Positions 44,972-54,318 of a DNA stretch of 64,000 nt are shown here, piece after piece. The position numbers were made by a program, and so were the translations under genes. Location of the stretch: the NCBI GenBank assembly GCA_016713735.1, contig JADJOP010000007.1, forward strand, positions 255,356-319,355, in the 5' to 3' direction. The notes beneath the pieces were generated by a model, which was given only the letters and a program-made list of their open reading frames with translations, had not been told where the DNA came from and searched no databases. How positions within the stretch are numbered: position 1 is the first letter of the stretch; each line of letters starts with the position of its first letter. Source of the stretch: Bryobacterales bacterium (lineage in GTDB: Bacteria; Acidobacteriota; Terriglobia; Bryobacterales; Bryobacteraceae).

Positions 44972-46178
44972 GACGAAGATCGCCGTCGGCCTGGACGCGG
45001 GCAGTTCGCGGACGCGCTGCGTGGTGTGCGCGCTGGAGGACGGGAAGCTGCGGTTTCTGGGCGCGGGCTCGTCGCCATCGACGGGCTGGTATCGCGGGCG
45101 CATTGCCGACCCGGACGCGGTGAGCGATAGTATTTCGCTGGCCGTGCGCGAAGCCGAGACGAACGCACAGGTATTGGTGGAATCAGTGGCCGCGGGCCTC
45201 GGCGGGCCTTCGGTGGAGGGTTTGCAGGGACGTGGTCTCTACGAATTCAGCCGGGCGAGGGAGTTGGAAAGCAACGACCTTGCCTACGCCGTGGAGTTAG
45301 GCACTCGTATGCGGCTTGAGGAAGACCGCATGCTGTGCCATGTGCTGCCGCAAGACTTCACGGTGGACGGAAAGCCAGGCTACCGCAGGCCGGTGGGCGT
45401 GGGCTGTACGAGGCTGGAGGCGAACCTGCAGTTGATCACAGCGTCGGCACAAGAGCACCAGTGCCTTGTGTCGGCGCTGCATCAAGCGCATCTGGCGGTG
45501 GAAGAGACTGTGTTTGAGCCGATCGCGGCGGCCTATGCGACGGTGGTGGCCGAGGAACGCGGGCGGGGCGCGGCGGTGGTGGATGTGGGCATTCACTCGA
45601 CCGGCGTGGCCATCTATGACGGCGAAGCGATGGTGGGAGCGGCGAGCCTGCCGGTGTCGGCCGACCACCTGACGCGCGACCTGACGCTGGGCCTGCGGGC
45701 CGCCTATGGGGTGTCGATTTCCTATGAGGATGCCGAGTCGTTGAAGCGCGAGTATGGCTGCGCGATGCTCGGGCTGACCTCAGACAACGCGCTGCTGGAG
45801 ATTCCCTCGCCGGAAGGCCGGGGGATTCAGGAGATCACGCGGCGGCAGGTGAACGAAATTCTGGAAGCGCGCGCCGAGGAGCTGTTCCTCTATGTGAGGC
45901 GCGAACTGGTGCGGGCCGGGATGGAGAACGCCCTGCTGGAGGGTGTGTTCCTGACCGGCGGCGGAGCCCGGCTGTCGGGCATGTGCGATATGGCGGAGAA
46001 GGTGCTCAATTGCCCGGCCAAGTTTGGCTTGACGCGGGGGATTGAGGCCTGGCCGCAGAACTTTGAGGATCCGGCCTGGGCGACGGCGGCGGGGCTGTGC
46101 ATGTATTCGGCACGGCTCAAGATGCACCGCGGCGGGCGGAAGAAACCTCCGGGCCTGCTGGGATTACTGGGCTGGTAG
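44961..46178 (+). CDS. ftsA: Cell division protein FtsA
   Basis: 405 residues from the ATG at 44961, overlapping ftsQ by 11 nt. ATPase motifs are AVGLDAGSSRTRCVVC, AAVVDVGIHSTGVAIYD and GVFLTGGGARLSGM. The SHS2 insertion domain is present. The C-terminus ends in the amphipathic, Trp-tipped KKPPGLLGLLGW, the membrane-targeting sequence that tethers FtsZ. Confidence 0.95.
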   Translation: MASKTKIAVGLDAGSSRTRCVVCALEDGKLRFLGAGSSPSTGWYRGRIADPDAVSDSISLAVREAETNAQVLVESVAAGLGGPSVEGLQGRGLYEFSRARELESNDLAYAVELGTRMRLEEDRMLCHVLPQDFTVDGKPGYRRPVGVGCTRLEANLQLITASAQEHQCLVSALHQAHLAVEETVFEPIAAAYATVVAEERGRGAAVVDVGIHSTGVAIYDGEAMVGAASLPVSADHLTRDLTLGLRAAYGVSISYEDAESLKREYGCAMLGLTSDNALLEIPSPEGRGIQEITRRQVNEILEARAEELFLYVRRELVRAGMENALLEGVFLTGGGARLSGMCDMAEKVLNCPAKFGLTRGIEAWPQNFEDPAWATAAGLCMYSARLKMHRGGRKKPPGLLGLLGW

Positions 46179-46198
46179 GAGGCGTGGCGAGGAGAACG

Positions 46199-47492
46199 AT
46201 GGAACCACAGCAGGCGGCTCAAACGCCGCGGCGCGCATGATGCAGAGCGGGCTGACCGGGGTGGAGTTCTATGTGCTCAACACCGACGTGCAGGCGCTGC
46301 AGGCCTCGCCGGTGCCGAACAAGCTGGCCATTGGGGCAAAGATCACGAGCGGGCTGGGCGCGGGGTCAGACCCGGCCATTGGGCGGCAGGCGGCGCTTGA
46401 GGACACCGAGAAGATCATTGAGCTGCTGGAAGGCGCGGATATGGTGTTCGTGACGGCGGGCCTCGGCGGCGGTACGGGCACCGGGGCGGCTCCGGTGGTG
46501 GCGGCGCTGGCCAAGGAGCTGGGCGCGCTGACGGTGGCCGTGGTGACCAAGCCGTTTGAGTTTGAAGGCCGGCCGCGCATGCGCATGGCCGAAAAGGGCC
46601 TCGCCGAGCTGGCCGGGACCGTGGACACGGTGATCACGATTCCGAACGAGAAGCTGCTCGACATTGCGCCCGAAGACGCGAGCTTCGTGGAAGGCTTCCA
46701 GATTGCCGACGACGTGCTGCGGCAGGGCGTGCAGGGCATCAGCGACATCATCACGCGGCCGGGGCTGATCAACCGCGACTTCAGCGACGTGCGCTCGATC
46801 ATGCTCGGCATGGGCTACGCGATGATGGGCACGGCGACGGCGAAGGGCACGGGGCGGCGGTGGAGGCGGCGCGGCATGCCATTTCCAGCCCGCTGCTCGA
46901 AGAGGGCGGCATTCGCGGGGCGCGCGGCATTCTGATGAACATCACCGGGCCGGAGAAGATGTTGCGGCTGCGCGATGTGCAGAAGGCCTGCAACCTGATC
47001 CGCGAGGCCGTGGACGATGAAGAGGTGCCGATCAGCTTTGGGTTGGTGCTCGACGATGCGATGGGCGAAGAGGTGAAGATCACGGTGATCGCGACGGGAT
47101 TCCAGCGGGCCAATGCGGCGCTGGAAGGCTTCCGGGTGAATCCGCCGCAGGTGCAGCCGCAGGCGCCGCAGATCGCCGCGCCGGTCCCTTTTGAAGAGCC
47201 GGTGCGAACGATGGCTGCCGCCGCCGCATCGGAGTATCGCGAGGAACGCCGGCAGGAAGCTGAACCGCGGTTTGAAGAGACGGTGGACGAGCCGGTGGAG
47301 ACCAGCTACCAGGCCTCGGCGCCGGTAGCCGAGCCGCCGCCGGTGGTGTATCCGCAAGCCAGCGCTGCGGCGGCCGAGACGCAGTATCCGCATCCCAGCG
47401 CGCAGCAGGCGGCGCGGGGCGAGGCGATGCCGTCGAGCGACCTGGATACGCCGTCGATTTTCCGCCGCGGAACGCGCCGGTTGTTCCAGTAG
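46199..47492 (+). pseudogene. ftsZ: Cell division GTPase FtsZ, N-terminus missing and one frameshift as given
   Basis: From 46207 on the text is FtsZ: GGSNAAARMMQSGLTGVEFY, GAGSDPAIGRQAALE, the tubulin signature GLGGGTGTGAAPVV, then PEDASFVEGFQIADDVLRQG and NRDFSDVRSIMLGMGYAMMG. Two faults exist. The ATG at 46199 is out of frame and only about 2 codons from the first glycine loop, so some 25-30 residues including the first strand (usually ...IKVVGVGGG) are absent. The run of four G at 46851-46854 needs a fifth to continue as AKGTGAAVEAARHAI. After that the C-terminal domain and a long Pro/Ala/Glu linker follow, ending in the conserved FtsA-binding tail (DLDTPSIFRR). An essential gene with both faults suggests sequence error. 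Confidence 0.88.
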
Positions 47493-47559
47493 GCCAACAG
47501 TTCTCCTCCTCCCTCCGCGGCTGAGTTCCGGTGACGGGGCTCAGCTGGCGAGGATTCGG

Positions 47560-47609
47560 GGCCGTCCAGGAAGATTCCTCCAGTTTCTTTCCGGACGGCC
47601 TATTTTTTT
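47560..47609 (+). terminator. Rho-independent terminator of the dcw cluster
   Basis: GGCCGTCC (47560-47567) pairs exactly with GGACGGCC (47593-47600) across a loop that can itself form AGGAA/TTCCT. It is followed at once by TATTTTTTT. Orientation serves rightward transcription from ftsZ; on the minus strand no T-run follows. Confidence 0.9.
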
Positions 47610-47635
47610 GTGCTCTGGACGAGCCGCGGAGCGTC

Positions 47636-48337
47636 CTAGAGCGTCGACTGGTGGGAGGTGACGACTGCCTCTTCGATGAGGTGGGTGGCTTCTTCGCGGC
47701 CGAGGAAACGGTCGATGACGCCGTGGGCGACATAGAGGAGCGGGGTGATGGAGAGGGCGATCAAGAACTTGTAGGTGTAGTTGGTGAAGGCGAGGCCGAG
47801 GAAGTCAGAGGTGGCGATTTTGCCGGGGAGCCAGAAGGCGATGCCGAGGACGATGAAGGTGTCGATCAACTGGCTGACGGCGGTGGAGCCGGTGGCGCGG
47901 AGCCAGAGGTGGCGGCCGCCGGTGCGGTCACGGAAGGTCCAGAAGACGAGAACGTCGATCAACTGCGAGGTAAGGAAGGCGGTAACGCTGCCGACGATGA
48001 TCCAGAGGGACTGGCCGAGGACATTGGTGAAGGAGCGGTCGTCGACCGGGGAGATGGCGGCGGCGGGGATCTGCATGGCGGCGAAGATGATGGCGAAGGC
48101 GTAGAGGATGAGGCCGACGGTGAGCATGGTGAGCTTGCGGACACCGGATTTGCCGAAGTATTCGTTGATGAGGTCGGTGGTGAGGAAGACGACAGGCCAG
48201 GGGAGGACGCCCATGCTCATCACATAGGGGCCCACCTGGATGAGTTTGCCGCCAAGGATTTCGCCGAGTAACGCATTGGTGACGAAGATGCCGCCGAGGA
48301 TGAGGTAGACGAGTTCCTTGCGTGATCCGGTGAGCAC
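47636..48337 (-). CDS. yhhQ: Queuosine precursor transporter (YhhQ/VUT family)
   Basis: 233 residues from a GTG at 48337. About six membrane helices; the family motifs GGKLIQVG, FLTTDLINEYFGK, FLTSQLIDVLVFWTFRDRTG and YTYKFLIALSITPLLYVAHG are clear. The protein imports preQ0/preQ1-type precursors for tRNA queuosine. It is the last gene of the leftward permease-folD-coaE-htrA-yhhQ run, 31 nt after htrA. Confidence 0.88.
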   Translation of the reverse strand: MLTGSRKELVYLILGGIFVTNALLGEILGGKLIQVGPYVMSMGVLPWPVVFLTTDLINEYFGKSGVRKLTMLTVGLILYAFAIIFAAMQIPAAAISPVDDRSFTNVLGQSLWIIVGSVTAFLTSQLIDVLVFWTFRDRTGGRHLWLRATGSTAVSQLIDTFIVLGIAFWLPGKIATSDFLGLAFTNYTYKFLIALSITPLLYVAHGVIDRFLGREEATHLIEEAVVTSHQSTL

Positions 48338-48368
48338 GGGTTTCCTTTCGAGTGTGGCGCGGCCGGAG

Positions 48369-49523
48369 CTAGAGCGCTTCGGCGGCGGCGCCGGCGGTGA
48401 GCGGCACGGTGATCTTCACGGACCGGCCGTTGCGGAAGAGGGTCAGCTCGACCGAGTCGCCGACGAGCTTGCGCGACATGGCGCGGGAGATGGCGTCGGG
48501 GCGGTCCACGGCGCGGCCGTCGATGGCCATGATGAGGTCGCCGCCGATGCCGACCTCGACGTTGCCGATGACGACGAAGCGGCGGGCGCCGCGGATGCCG
48601 ACGCGGGCGGCGGGCGAGCCGTCGGCGACGTCATAGACGAGGAAGCCGCCCTGGGCGGGGAGTTCGATGGCTTCGGCGAGGTCGCCGGAGATGAGGGTGC
48701 CGGAGACGCCGAGGCGGGGGCGGGTCATCTTCTTGCCGGCCTTGACGGCGTCGAGCATCACCTTGGCGCGGTTGATGGGCATGGCAAAGCCGATGCCGAT
48801 GTTGCCGCCGGGGCCGTAGATGGCGGTGTTGACGCCGATGACCGAGCCGGCGGAGTCGAGCAGGGGGCCGCCGGAATTGCCGGGGTTGATGGCGGCGTCG
48901 GTTTGGACCATTCCTTCGAGCGTGCGCCCGCTTTCATCGCGGATGTCGCGGCCCATGGAGGAGATGATGCCGGTGGTGAGGGTGCCTTCGAGGCCAAACG
49001 GATTGCCGATGGCGAGGACCTTCTGGCCCACCTGCAGCTTTTCGGAATCGCCCAGCAGGAGCGGGGTGACCTTGGCTTTGGGGGTGATGCGGATGAGGGC
49101 GAGGTCGTTGGCGGGGTCGCGTTCGAGGATCTCGGCTTTGTAGCGGGTCTGGTCATGGAGGGTCACCTGGACGTCGGCCGAGCCGGAGATGACGTGGTTG
49201 TTGGTGATGATGAGTCCCTCGGCGTTGACGAAGAAGCCGGAGCCGGATTCCTTGACGGGGTAGACCTCAAAGAAGAAGTTGCGGCGGTAGACGGTGGAGG
49301 TGATATTGACGGTGGCGGTGTGGGCAGCCTTGTAGATATCGATGTTGTTGAGCTCGTCGGAGCTGAGGCCGGCGCCGCGAACCGAGTCAGGGCCGGACCA
49401 GAGGGGGGCCGAGGAGGAGATGGCGTCGCGGCCGAGGAAGGCGGGGCGCCAGCCGGCGCGGGAGGTGACGAGGACGAAGGCGGCGATGAGGAGGGCGGCG
49501 GCGATCAGGATGCGGGCTTTCAT
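48369..49523 (-). CDS. Periplasmic serine protease of the HtrA/DegP family
   Basis: 384 residues. The N-terminal helix (KARILIAAALLIAAFVLV) acts as signal or anchor. The trypsin-like triad is His110 (ITNNHVISG), Asp140 (ANDLALIRI) and Ser217 (NPGNSGGPL). One PDZ domain follows (about 265-375), so the form is DegS/HhoB-like rather than two-PDZ DegP. Its ATG overlaps the coaE stop by 4 nt. It degrades or senses misfolded envelope proteins. Confidence 0.93.
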   Translation of the reverse strand: MKARILIAAALLIAAFVLVTSRAGWRPAFLGRDAISSSAPLWSGPDSVRGAGLSSDELNNIDIYKAAHTATVNITSTVYRRNFFFEVYPVKESGSGFFVNAEGLIITNNHVISGSADVQVTLHDQTRYKAEILERDPANDLALIRITPKAKVTPLLLGDSEKLQVGQKVLAIGNPFGLEGTLTTGIISSMGRDIRDESGRTLEGMVQTDAAINPGNSGGPLLDSAGSVIGVNTAIYGPGGNIGIGFAMPINRAKVMLDAVKAGKKMTRPRLGVSGTLISGDLAEAIELPAQGGFLVYDVADGSPAARVGIRGARRFVVIGNVEVGIGGDLIMAIDGRAVDRPDAISRAMSRKLVGDSVELTLFRNGRSVKITVPLTAGAAAEAL

Positions 49524-50164
49524 ATCACTTCTGAGTCTCCAGTATGCGCTGAATGCTTGGATTGCTCGAGGGCGCGGAGGGATTCATAGACCTGGCGCGC
49601 GCGGAGCGTGGTTTCTTCCTTGGTGTGGTCGGTGTCGACGATGAAGTGGGCGTAGGGAATTTTCTCCGCGAGCGGCATTTGGCGGGCGAGGCGGGCTTCC
49701 ACTTCCTCGCGGGTGAGATGATCGCGGCGCATGGCGCGGGCGATCTGGGTTTCGCGGGCGCAGAGGGCGAGGAGGATGGTGTCGTAGCGGGTGTAGGAGC
49801 CGGTTTCGATCATGATGGCGGCCTCAACGACGACGATGGCGCGCGGTTGGGCGGCGGCGATAGCGGCAATTTTCTCGTCTTGGAGAGCGAAGACATGGGG
49901 GTGGACGAGTGAGTTGAGGCGCTCCAGAAGGGCCGGATCGCCGAAGACGAGCGCGCCCAGGCGCCGGCGGTCAATGGTTCCCTCTTCTGTCAGGATATCG
50001 GAGCCAAAGGCGTGGAGCACGGGGTCGTGTGCGGGGCCGCCGGGGGCGAGCACCTGGTGGCCGAGCTCATCGGCGTGGATGAGGCGGCAGCCGCAGTCTT
50101 CGAGCACATGGCCGATGAAGCTCTTGCCTGAGGCAAGTCCGCCGGTGAGGCCGACCAGAAGCAT
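49520..50164 (-). CDS. coaE: Dephospho-CoA kinase
   Basis: 214 residues from the ATG at 50164. Walker A is GLTGGLASGKS; IHADELGHQVLAPGGPAHD, FGDPALLERLNSLVHPHVF and VVEAAIMIETG are family blocks. It phosphorylates the ribose 3'-OH of dephospho-CoA, the last step to CoA. It starts 2 nt after the folD stop. Confidence 0.95.
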   Translation of the reverse strand: MLLVGLTGGLASGKSFIGHVLEDCGCRLIHADELGHQVLAPGGPAHDPVLHAFGSDILTEEGTIDRRRLGALVFGDPALLERLNSLVHPHVFALQDEKIAAIAAAQPRAIVVVEAAIMIETGSYTRYDTILLALCARETQIARAMRRDHLTREEVEARLARQMPLAEKIPYAHFIVDTDHTKEETTLRARQVYESLRALEQSKHSAHTGDSEVI

Positions 50165-50166
50165 GG

Positions 50167-51097
50167 CTAGCCGAGGCGGAGCCGCCGTTCGGCGAGGCCG
50201 ACGGTGTTGGACATGAGCATGGCGATGGTGAGCGGGCCGACGCCGCCGGGGACGGGGGTGAAGGCCGAGGCGGCCTCGACTTCGAGCGGGATGGACATCG
50301 CCGACGAGGGCGCTGTGTTTGCGGTCGAAGTCGGCGAGGCGGGCGGCGAGGTCGGGGGCGGCGGACCAGATGGACTCGACCTCGGCGCGATCGCTCAGGC
50401 GGTTGATGCCGACGTCGATGACGGTGGCGCCGGGTTTGATGAAGTCGCGGCGGACGAAGGCGGGGCGGCCGATGGCGGCGACGAGGATGTCGGCGCGGCG
50501 GCAGGTTTCGGCGAGGTCAGGCGTCTTGGAGTGGCAGATGGTGACGGTGGCATGGGCGTGCAGCAGAAGCAGCGCCATGGGCTTGCCGACGATGTCGCTG
50601 CGGCCGACGACGACGGCGTGTTTACCCGCGACCTCGATGGAGTGGCGGCGCAGCATCTCCATGACGCCGGCGGGGGTGCAGGCGCGGGGCGCGGGGAGGT
50701 TGGCCACGAGGCGGCCGACGGAGATGGGATGGAAGCCGTCGGCGTCCTTATCGGGGGAGATGGCATCGAGGATGCGGCGCGAGTCGACCTGCTTGGGGAG
50801 CGGCATCTGGACGAGGATGCCGTCGACGGCGGGGTCGTAGTTGAGCTTGCCGATGACGCCGAGCAACTCTTCGGTGGAGACCGATTCGGGCGGCATCACC
50901 TGGACGGAGTGAAAGCCGAGGGCCTCGCAGGCCTTGACCTTATTGCGGACGTAGATCTGGCTGGCCGGGTCGCTGCCGACGAGGACGACGGCGAGGCCGG
51001 GCGGGCGGCCGGCTTGGGTGAGGCAGCGCTCCACGCGCGGTTTGAGTTCGGCGAGGATGTCGTCGCGGACCTTGTTTCCATTGAGTAGTGTCGGCAT
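50167..51097 (-). CDS. folD: Methylene-THF dehydrogenase/cyclohydrolase FolD, one frameshift at 50288-50290
   Basis: About 309 residues when corrected. Signatures are the catalytic Lys in YVRNKVKACEALGF, DGILVQMPLPKQV, SPDKDADGFHPISVGRL, the Rossmann VVVGRSDIVGKP and VIDVGIN. A surplus C (GGG at 50288-50290 on the + strand) throws the frame; without it the text reads GDVHPLEVEAASAFTPVPGG and VGPLTIAMLMSNTV, the proper FolD end, stopping at 50167. FolD interconverts one-carbon folates. It lies 3 nt after the permease gene. Confidence 0.92.
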
Positions 51098-51100
51098 GTC

Positions 51101-52519
51101 TCAGGCTTGTTTGTGGCGCAGGTGGTAGTGATAGACGGCGGCGCCGCTGATGATGGTGAGCACGGCGGCGAGGGCGATGCGGGGTTGGAGGGTGGCTCCG
51201 ACGGCGGTGGCCACGGCGCCGACGACGAAGAAGATGAGCGGCAGCAGGGGCCAGGCGAAGCTGACGACGCGGATCTTTTGCCAGCCGGGCTGTTTGCGGA
51301 ATTTGAAGAGCGAGGCGACGGTCATCATGGCGAAGAAGTTCAACGCGAAGCCGATGTAGATGATGAGGTCGGGGAAGGGAGTCATGGTGATGAGCATGCT
51401 CACGAGGCCCTGGCAGGCGATGGCGATGACGGGGGCGTGGGAGCGTTCATTGACCTTGGCGGCGGCGGCAAAGAAGGCGCCGTTCTTGGCCATGGCGTAA
51501 TAGACGCGCGGCCCGATGGTGACCATGGCGTTGACCGTGGACATGAGGGAGACGGCCATGAGGAGGGCGAAGATGCCGGCGACCTCGGGGCCGAAGAGCT
51601 TGGAGGCGGCGAGCGAGCCGATGGCGATGACGCCCTTCATCTCTTCGAGCGGGACGGCATAGATGAAGACGACGTTGAGGCCGAGGTAGAGGAGCGCGAC
51701 AAGGGCCGTGCCGAGGGCTAGAGCGATGGGCAGCGTGCGCGATGGCTCTTTCAATTCCTCAGCGACGTAGGTGGCGGCGTTCCAGCCGGAGTAGCTGACG
51801 TAGATGAAGAAGAGGCTGATGGCGAACTGCGCGGGCAGGGCCGTCGTGCTGCCGCGGACGGCGGGCTGGGAGAAGTGAGACCAGTCGCCGTTGCCAATGG
51901 CGAGTCCGAAGACGATGAGGCCGAGGATGACGGCGACCTTGGTGGTGGTGAGCGTGTTCTGCACGGCGGCGACGAGTTTGACGCCATAGAAGTTGAGCAC
52001 GGTGAAGACGGCGATGAGGGCGCTGGCGCAGAGCTGCGCGCCGCCTATTTTCAGAGTCGTGAATCCGATATCGAGAGCGTAGAACGCGTTGTCCTGTTTC
52101 AACACCGGCCAGAAGTAGGCGAGGTAATCGGAGAAGGCGAGCGAGGCGGCGGCGATGGGCGCGGAGAAGCCGGCGAAGAAGCTGATCCAGCCGGTCATGA
52201 AGCCCCAGGTGGGGCCGTAGGCGCGGGTGAGGTAGACGTATTCGCCGCCGGAGGAGGGGAAGTTGACGCCGAGCTCGGAGTAGCAGAAGGCGCCGGCGAG
52301 GGCGCAGAGGGCGCCGACGATCCAGATGAGGAAGATGATGCCGGCCGAGCCGAGGTCAGAAGCGAGGAAACCGGTGGTGGTGAAGATGCCGGTTCCGATC
52401 ATGTTGGAGACGACCAGCGCGGTGGCCGAGACGATGCCGAGCTGGCGGAGGAGCGAGACGACGGGGCTCGCCGGAGAGGCAGCAGGAGGTTGCGGTGCGC
52501 TCGCGGCGGAGGGGGTCAT
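51101..52519 (-). CDS. APC-family amino acid permease
   Basis: 472 residues from the ATG at 52519 (MTPSAASAPQ). Twelve membrane segments are apparent; the first, GIVSATALVVSNMIGTGIFT, carries the GTGIF substrate/cation motif of LAT/APC transporters. It likely exchanges or imports amino acids; the substrate is not inferable. It heads the folD-coaE-htrA-yhhQ run. Confidence 0.9.
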   Translation of the reverse strand: MTPSAASAPQPPAASPASPVVSLLRQLGIVSATALVVSNMIGTGIFTTTGFLASDLGSAGIIFLIWIVGALCALAGAFCYSELGVNFPSSGGEYVYLTRAYGPTWGFMTGWISFFAGFSAPIAAASLAFSDYLAYFWPVLKQDNAFYALDIGFTTLKIGGAQLCASALIAVFTVLNFYGVKLVAAVQNTLTTTKVAVILGLIVFGLAIGNGDWSHFSQPAVRGSTTALPAQFAISLFFIYVSYSGWNAATYVAEELKEPSRTLPIALALGTALVALLYLGLNVVFIYAVPLEEMKGVIAIGSLAASKLFGPEVAGIFALLMAVSLMSTVNAMVTIGPRVYYAMAKNGAFFAAAAKVNERSHAPVIAIACQGLVSMLITMTPFPDLIIYIGFALNFFAMMTVASLFKFRKQPGWQKIRVVSFAWPLLPLIFFVVGAVATAVGATLQPRIALAAVLTIISGAAVYHYHLRHKQA

Positions 52520-52629
52520 CTCAATATTGTAACGAGGCGGGGGGAGGCGGGATGCCGGGCGGCGAATGTCACGCGGGCACTGACAATCCGCAGGTGTCAC
52601 CTGATGCCGGTCAACAGAGAGGGGTGCTT

Positions 52630-53478
52630 ATGGGCCGCATTCTGAAACTGGGCATGAGCGGGCCGGATGTGCGAGCGGTGCAGGACGCACTGAACTTCCA
52701 CGTGCGGCCGGCGGGGCCGCTGGTGGTGGACGGGCAGTTCGGGCCGAAGACGGAAGCGCGCGTGCGGATGTTCCAAACCTCGAACCGGCTGCAGGTGGAT
52801 GGCGCGGTGGGGCCGCAAACCGAAGGGGCGCTGTTTGAGGTGACCGAGGTGCCGCTGCAGATCGGGCTGATGCCGCGGCTGCAATTGACGCTGCCGCGGA
52901 CTGGTCCGGCGCCGCCCAGGCTGGGGGGCATCGGGCCGTTGATCCCGCCGCTGCAGTTGCCGGGCACGGACCTGAGCTGGATCGGCAAGCTCACGGTGGG
53001 TCCGAAGCTGAGCCTGCCCGAGGCGACGCGACTGGGCTTTGTGATGCAGCCGCAGCCGTTCCTGGTGTTGAACCTGAAACTCACCGTGCCGACGCGCAAG
53101 GACCCGCTGGACCCGGCGCTGCAGACCTTCAACACGCTGGTTGGCTTTGTGAACCAGATGCCGGTCAATTCTCAGGTGAAGGCGTTTCTGCTCTCGCAGA
53201 TTCCCAACCCGGTGAAGAAGATTGAGCCGCCGGGAACGGGCTTCAAGTGGGGCCTGGAGCCGGTGTTCGATCCGACCAAGCCGACGGTGTTCGGCGTGAA
53301 GGGGAACGCCGAGTTCAACGTGCGCGTGACGAGCGGGAACGGCGGCAAGCCGCAGATCTTCTTTTCGGCGTGGGGCGACGGCAAGGCGACTGTGGATTTG
53401 GATAAGAAGCAGGGCGAGTCGCTGCCGAGGGCGGCGGCCGAGGGCGAGATCTGGCTGGGGTTCAGGGGCGTGTTTTAG
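52630..53478 (+). CDS. Peptidoglycan-binding domain protein of unknown function
   Basis: 282 residues from the ATG at 52630. Residues about 5-70 are a PG_binding_1 domain (LKLGMSGPDVRAVQDALNFH, VDGQFGPKTEARVRMFQ, VDGAVGPQTEGALFE). The remaining about 210 residues match nothing I recognise: a Pro/Leu-rich middle (LPRTGPAPPRLGGIGPLIPP) and a beta-rich end (FGVKGNAEFNVRVTSGNGGK). No signal peptide is seen at the chosen start. The 3' end overlaps the converging gene by 17 nt. Confidence 0.75.
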   Translation: MGRILKLGMSGPDVRAVQDALNFHVRPAGPLVVDGQFGPKTEARVRMFQTSNRLQVDGAVGPQTEGALFEVTEVPLQIGLMPRLQLTLPRTGPAPPRLGGIGPLIPPLQLPGTDLSWIGKLTVGPKLSLPEATRLGFVMQPQPFLVLNLKLTVPTRKDPLDPALQTFNTLVGFVNQMPVNSQVKAFLLSQIPNPVKKIEPPGTGFKWGLEPVFDPTKPTVFGVKGNAEFNVRVTSGNGGKPQIFFSAWGDGKATVDLDKKQGESLPRAAAEGEIWLGFRGVF

Positions 53479-54220
53479 CAGCCTCGGCGGCGGCGAGGTG
53501 ATGGGCCGAGGGTTCGCCGATTTCGGACACGAACCGCTGCAGGAGAGGCTGCCAGGTGTCGTCGTGTCTGTTCAGGACAGGCTTGCAGAAGTGGTCGCAG
53601 TAGAAGCGCGCGGCGGGGGCGAAGAAGTCGAGCGCGAGCGAGTTATCGATGTACTGCCTGGCCTTGAGCTTGGCCCAGGTGTCGTAGAAGAAGAGCACGG
53701 TATAGAGGCTGGAGATCTCGTCGAGGCGGAGGGTTTGGCTGGGGGTGAGGGGCTGGCCGGCGGAGATGCGGGCGCGAATGGCCACCTGTTCGGTCTCCAG
53801 TTCGCTCAGCGTGGGAGGCGGTCCGGCAAGGCCCTTCACGAGGGCCGAGGCTTGGCTGCGGGCGCGGCGCATGTCGGGTGAGTTGTAGGTTTCCACAAGC
53901 CACATGGTGCGGTTGTGGCGGGTGCGTTTGGACTCTTCGGCGAGCTGCTGATCAAAGAGCTTCTGTTGCAGCGAGACGGAGTCCTTCTGCGCCTGGACGG
54001 CCTCGAGTTGCTTGCCGATGGTGAACAGCAGCAGCAGCGTGGTGACGCCGGAGAAGACGCTGGTGAGCAGGCCGTAGCTATCACCGAGCGTGCCCATGTT
54101 GCCGAGGTCGACCTGCTGCGCGTGGGTGAGCCACCAGGCGAACTTGTGGATGGCCAGCGGCCACAACAGGGACACGAGCAGCACGATGAGGGCGATGGCG
54201 ATTTTGTCTTGCCGGGTCAT
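53462..54220 (-). CDS. Membrane protein with two N-terminal helices, function unknown
   Basis: 252 residues from the ATG at 54220. Helix 1 (IAIALIVLLVSLLWPLAIHKF) and helix 2 (TSVFSGVTTLLLLFTIGKQL) are followed by a coiled-coil stretch (EAVQAQKDSVSLQQKLFDQQ) and a soluble domain with WLVETYNSPDMRRAR and FYDTWAKLKARQYI. The layout resembles DUF4760-type proteins, a family without known role. The assignment is tentative. Confidence 0.65.
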   Translation of the reverse strand: MTRQDKIAIALIVLLVSLLWPLAIHKFAWWLTHAQQVDLGNMGTLGDSYGLLTSVFSGVTTLLLLFTIGKQLEAVQAQKDSVSLQQKLFDQQLAEESKRTRHNRTMWLVETYNSPDMRRARSQASALVKGLAGPPPTLSELETEQVAIRARISAGQPLTPSQTLRLDEISSLYTVLFFYDTWAKLKARQYIDNSLALDFFAPAARFYCDHFCKPVLNRHDDTWQPLLQRFVSEIGEPSAHHLAAAEAAKTRP

Positions 54221-54318
54221 CGGGGCATGATAGCGTGCCCTGCCGTGGAGCGCTCCGGCGGTTCTCAATGAAGAGCGCGGCGGCCCGTTTGCGGGCTCGT
54301 TCGCCGGAAGGGCGCGCC

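Noticed and set aside
46851..46854. Programmed frameshift in ftsZ
   Set aside because: No slippery heptamer plus stimulatory structure recognised, and many similar homopolymer indels occur across the window; sequence error is simpler.
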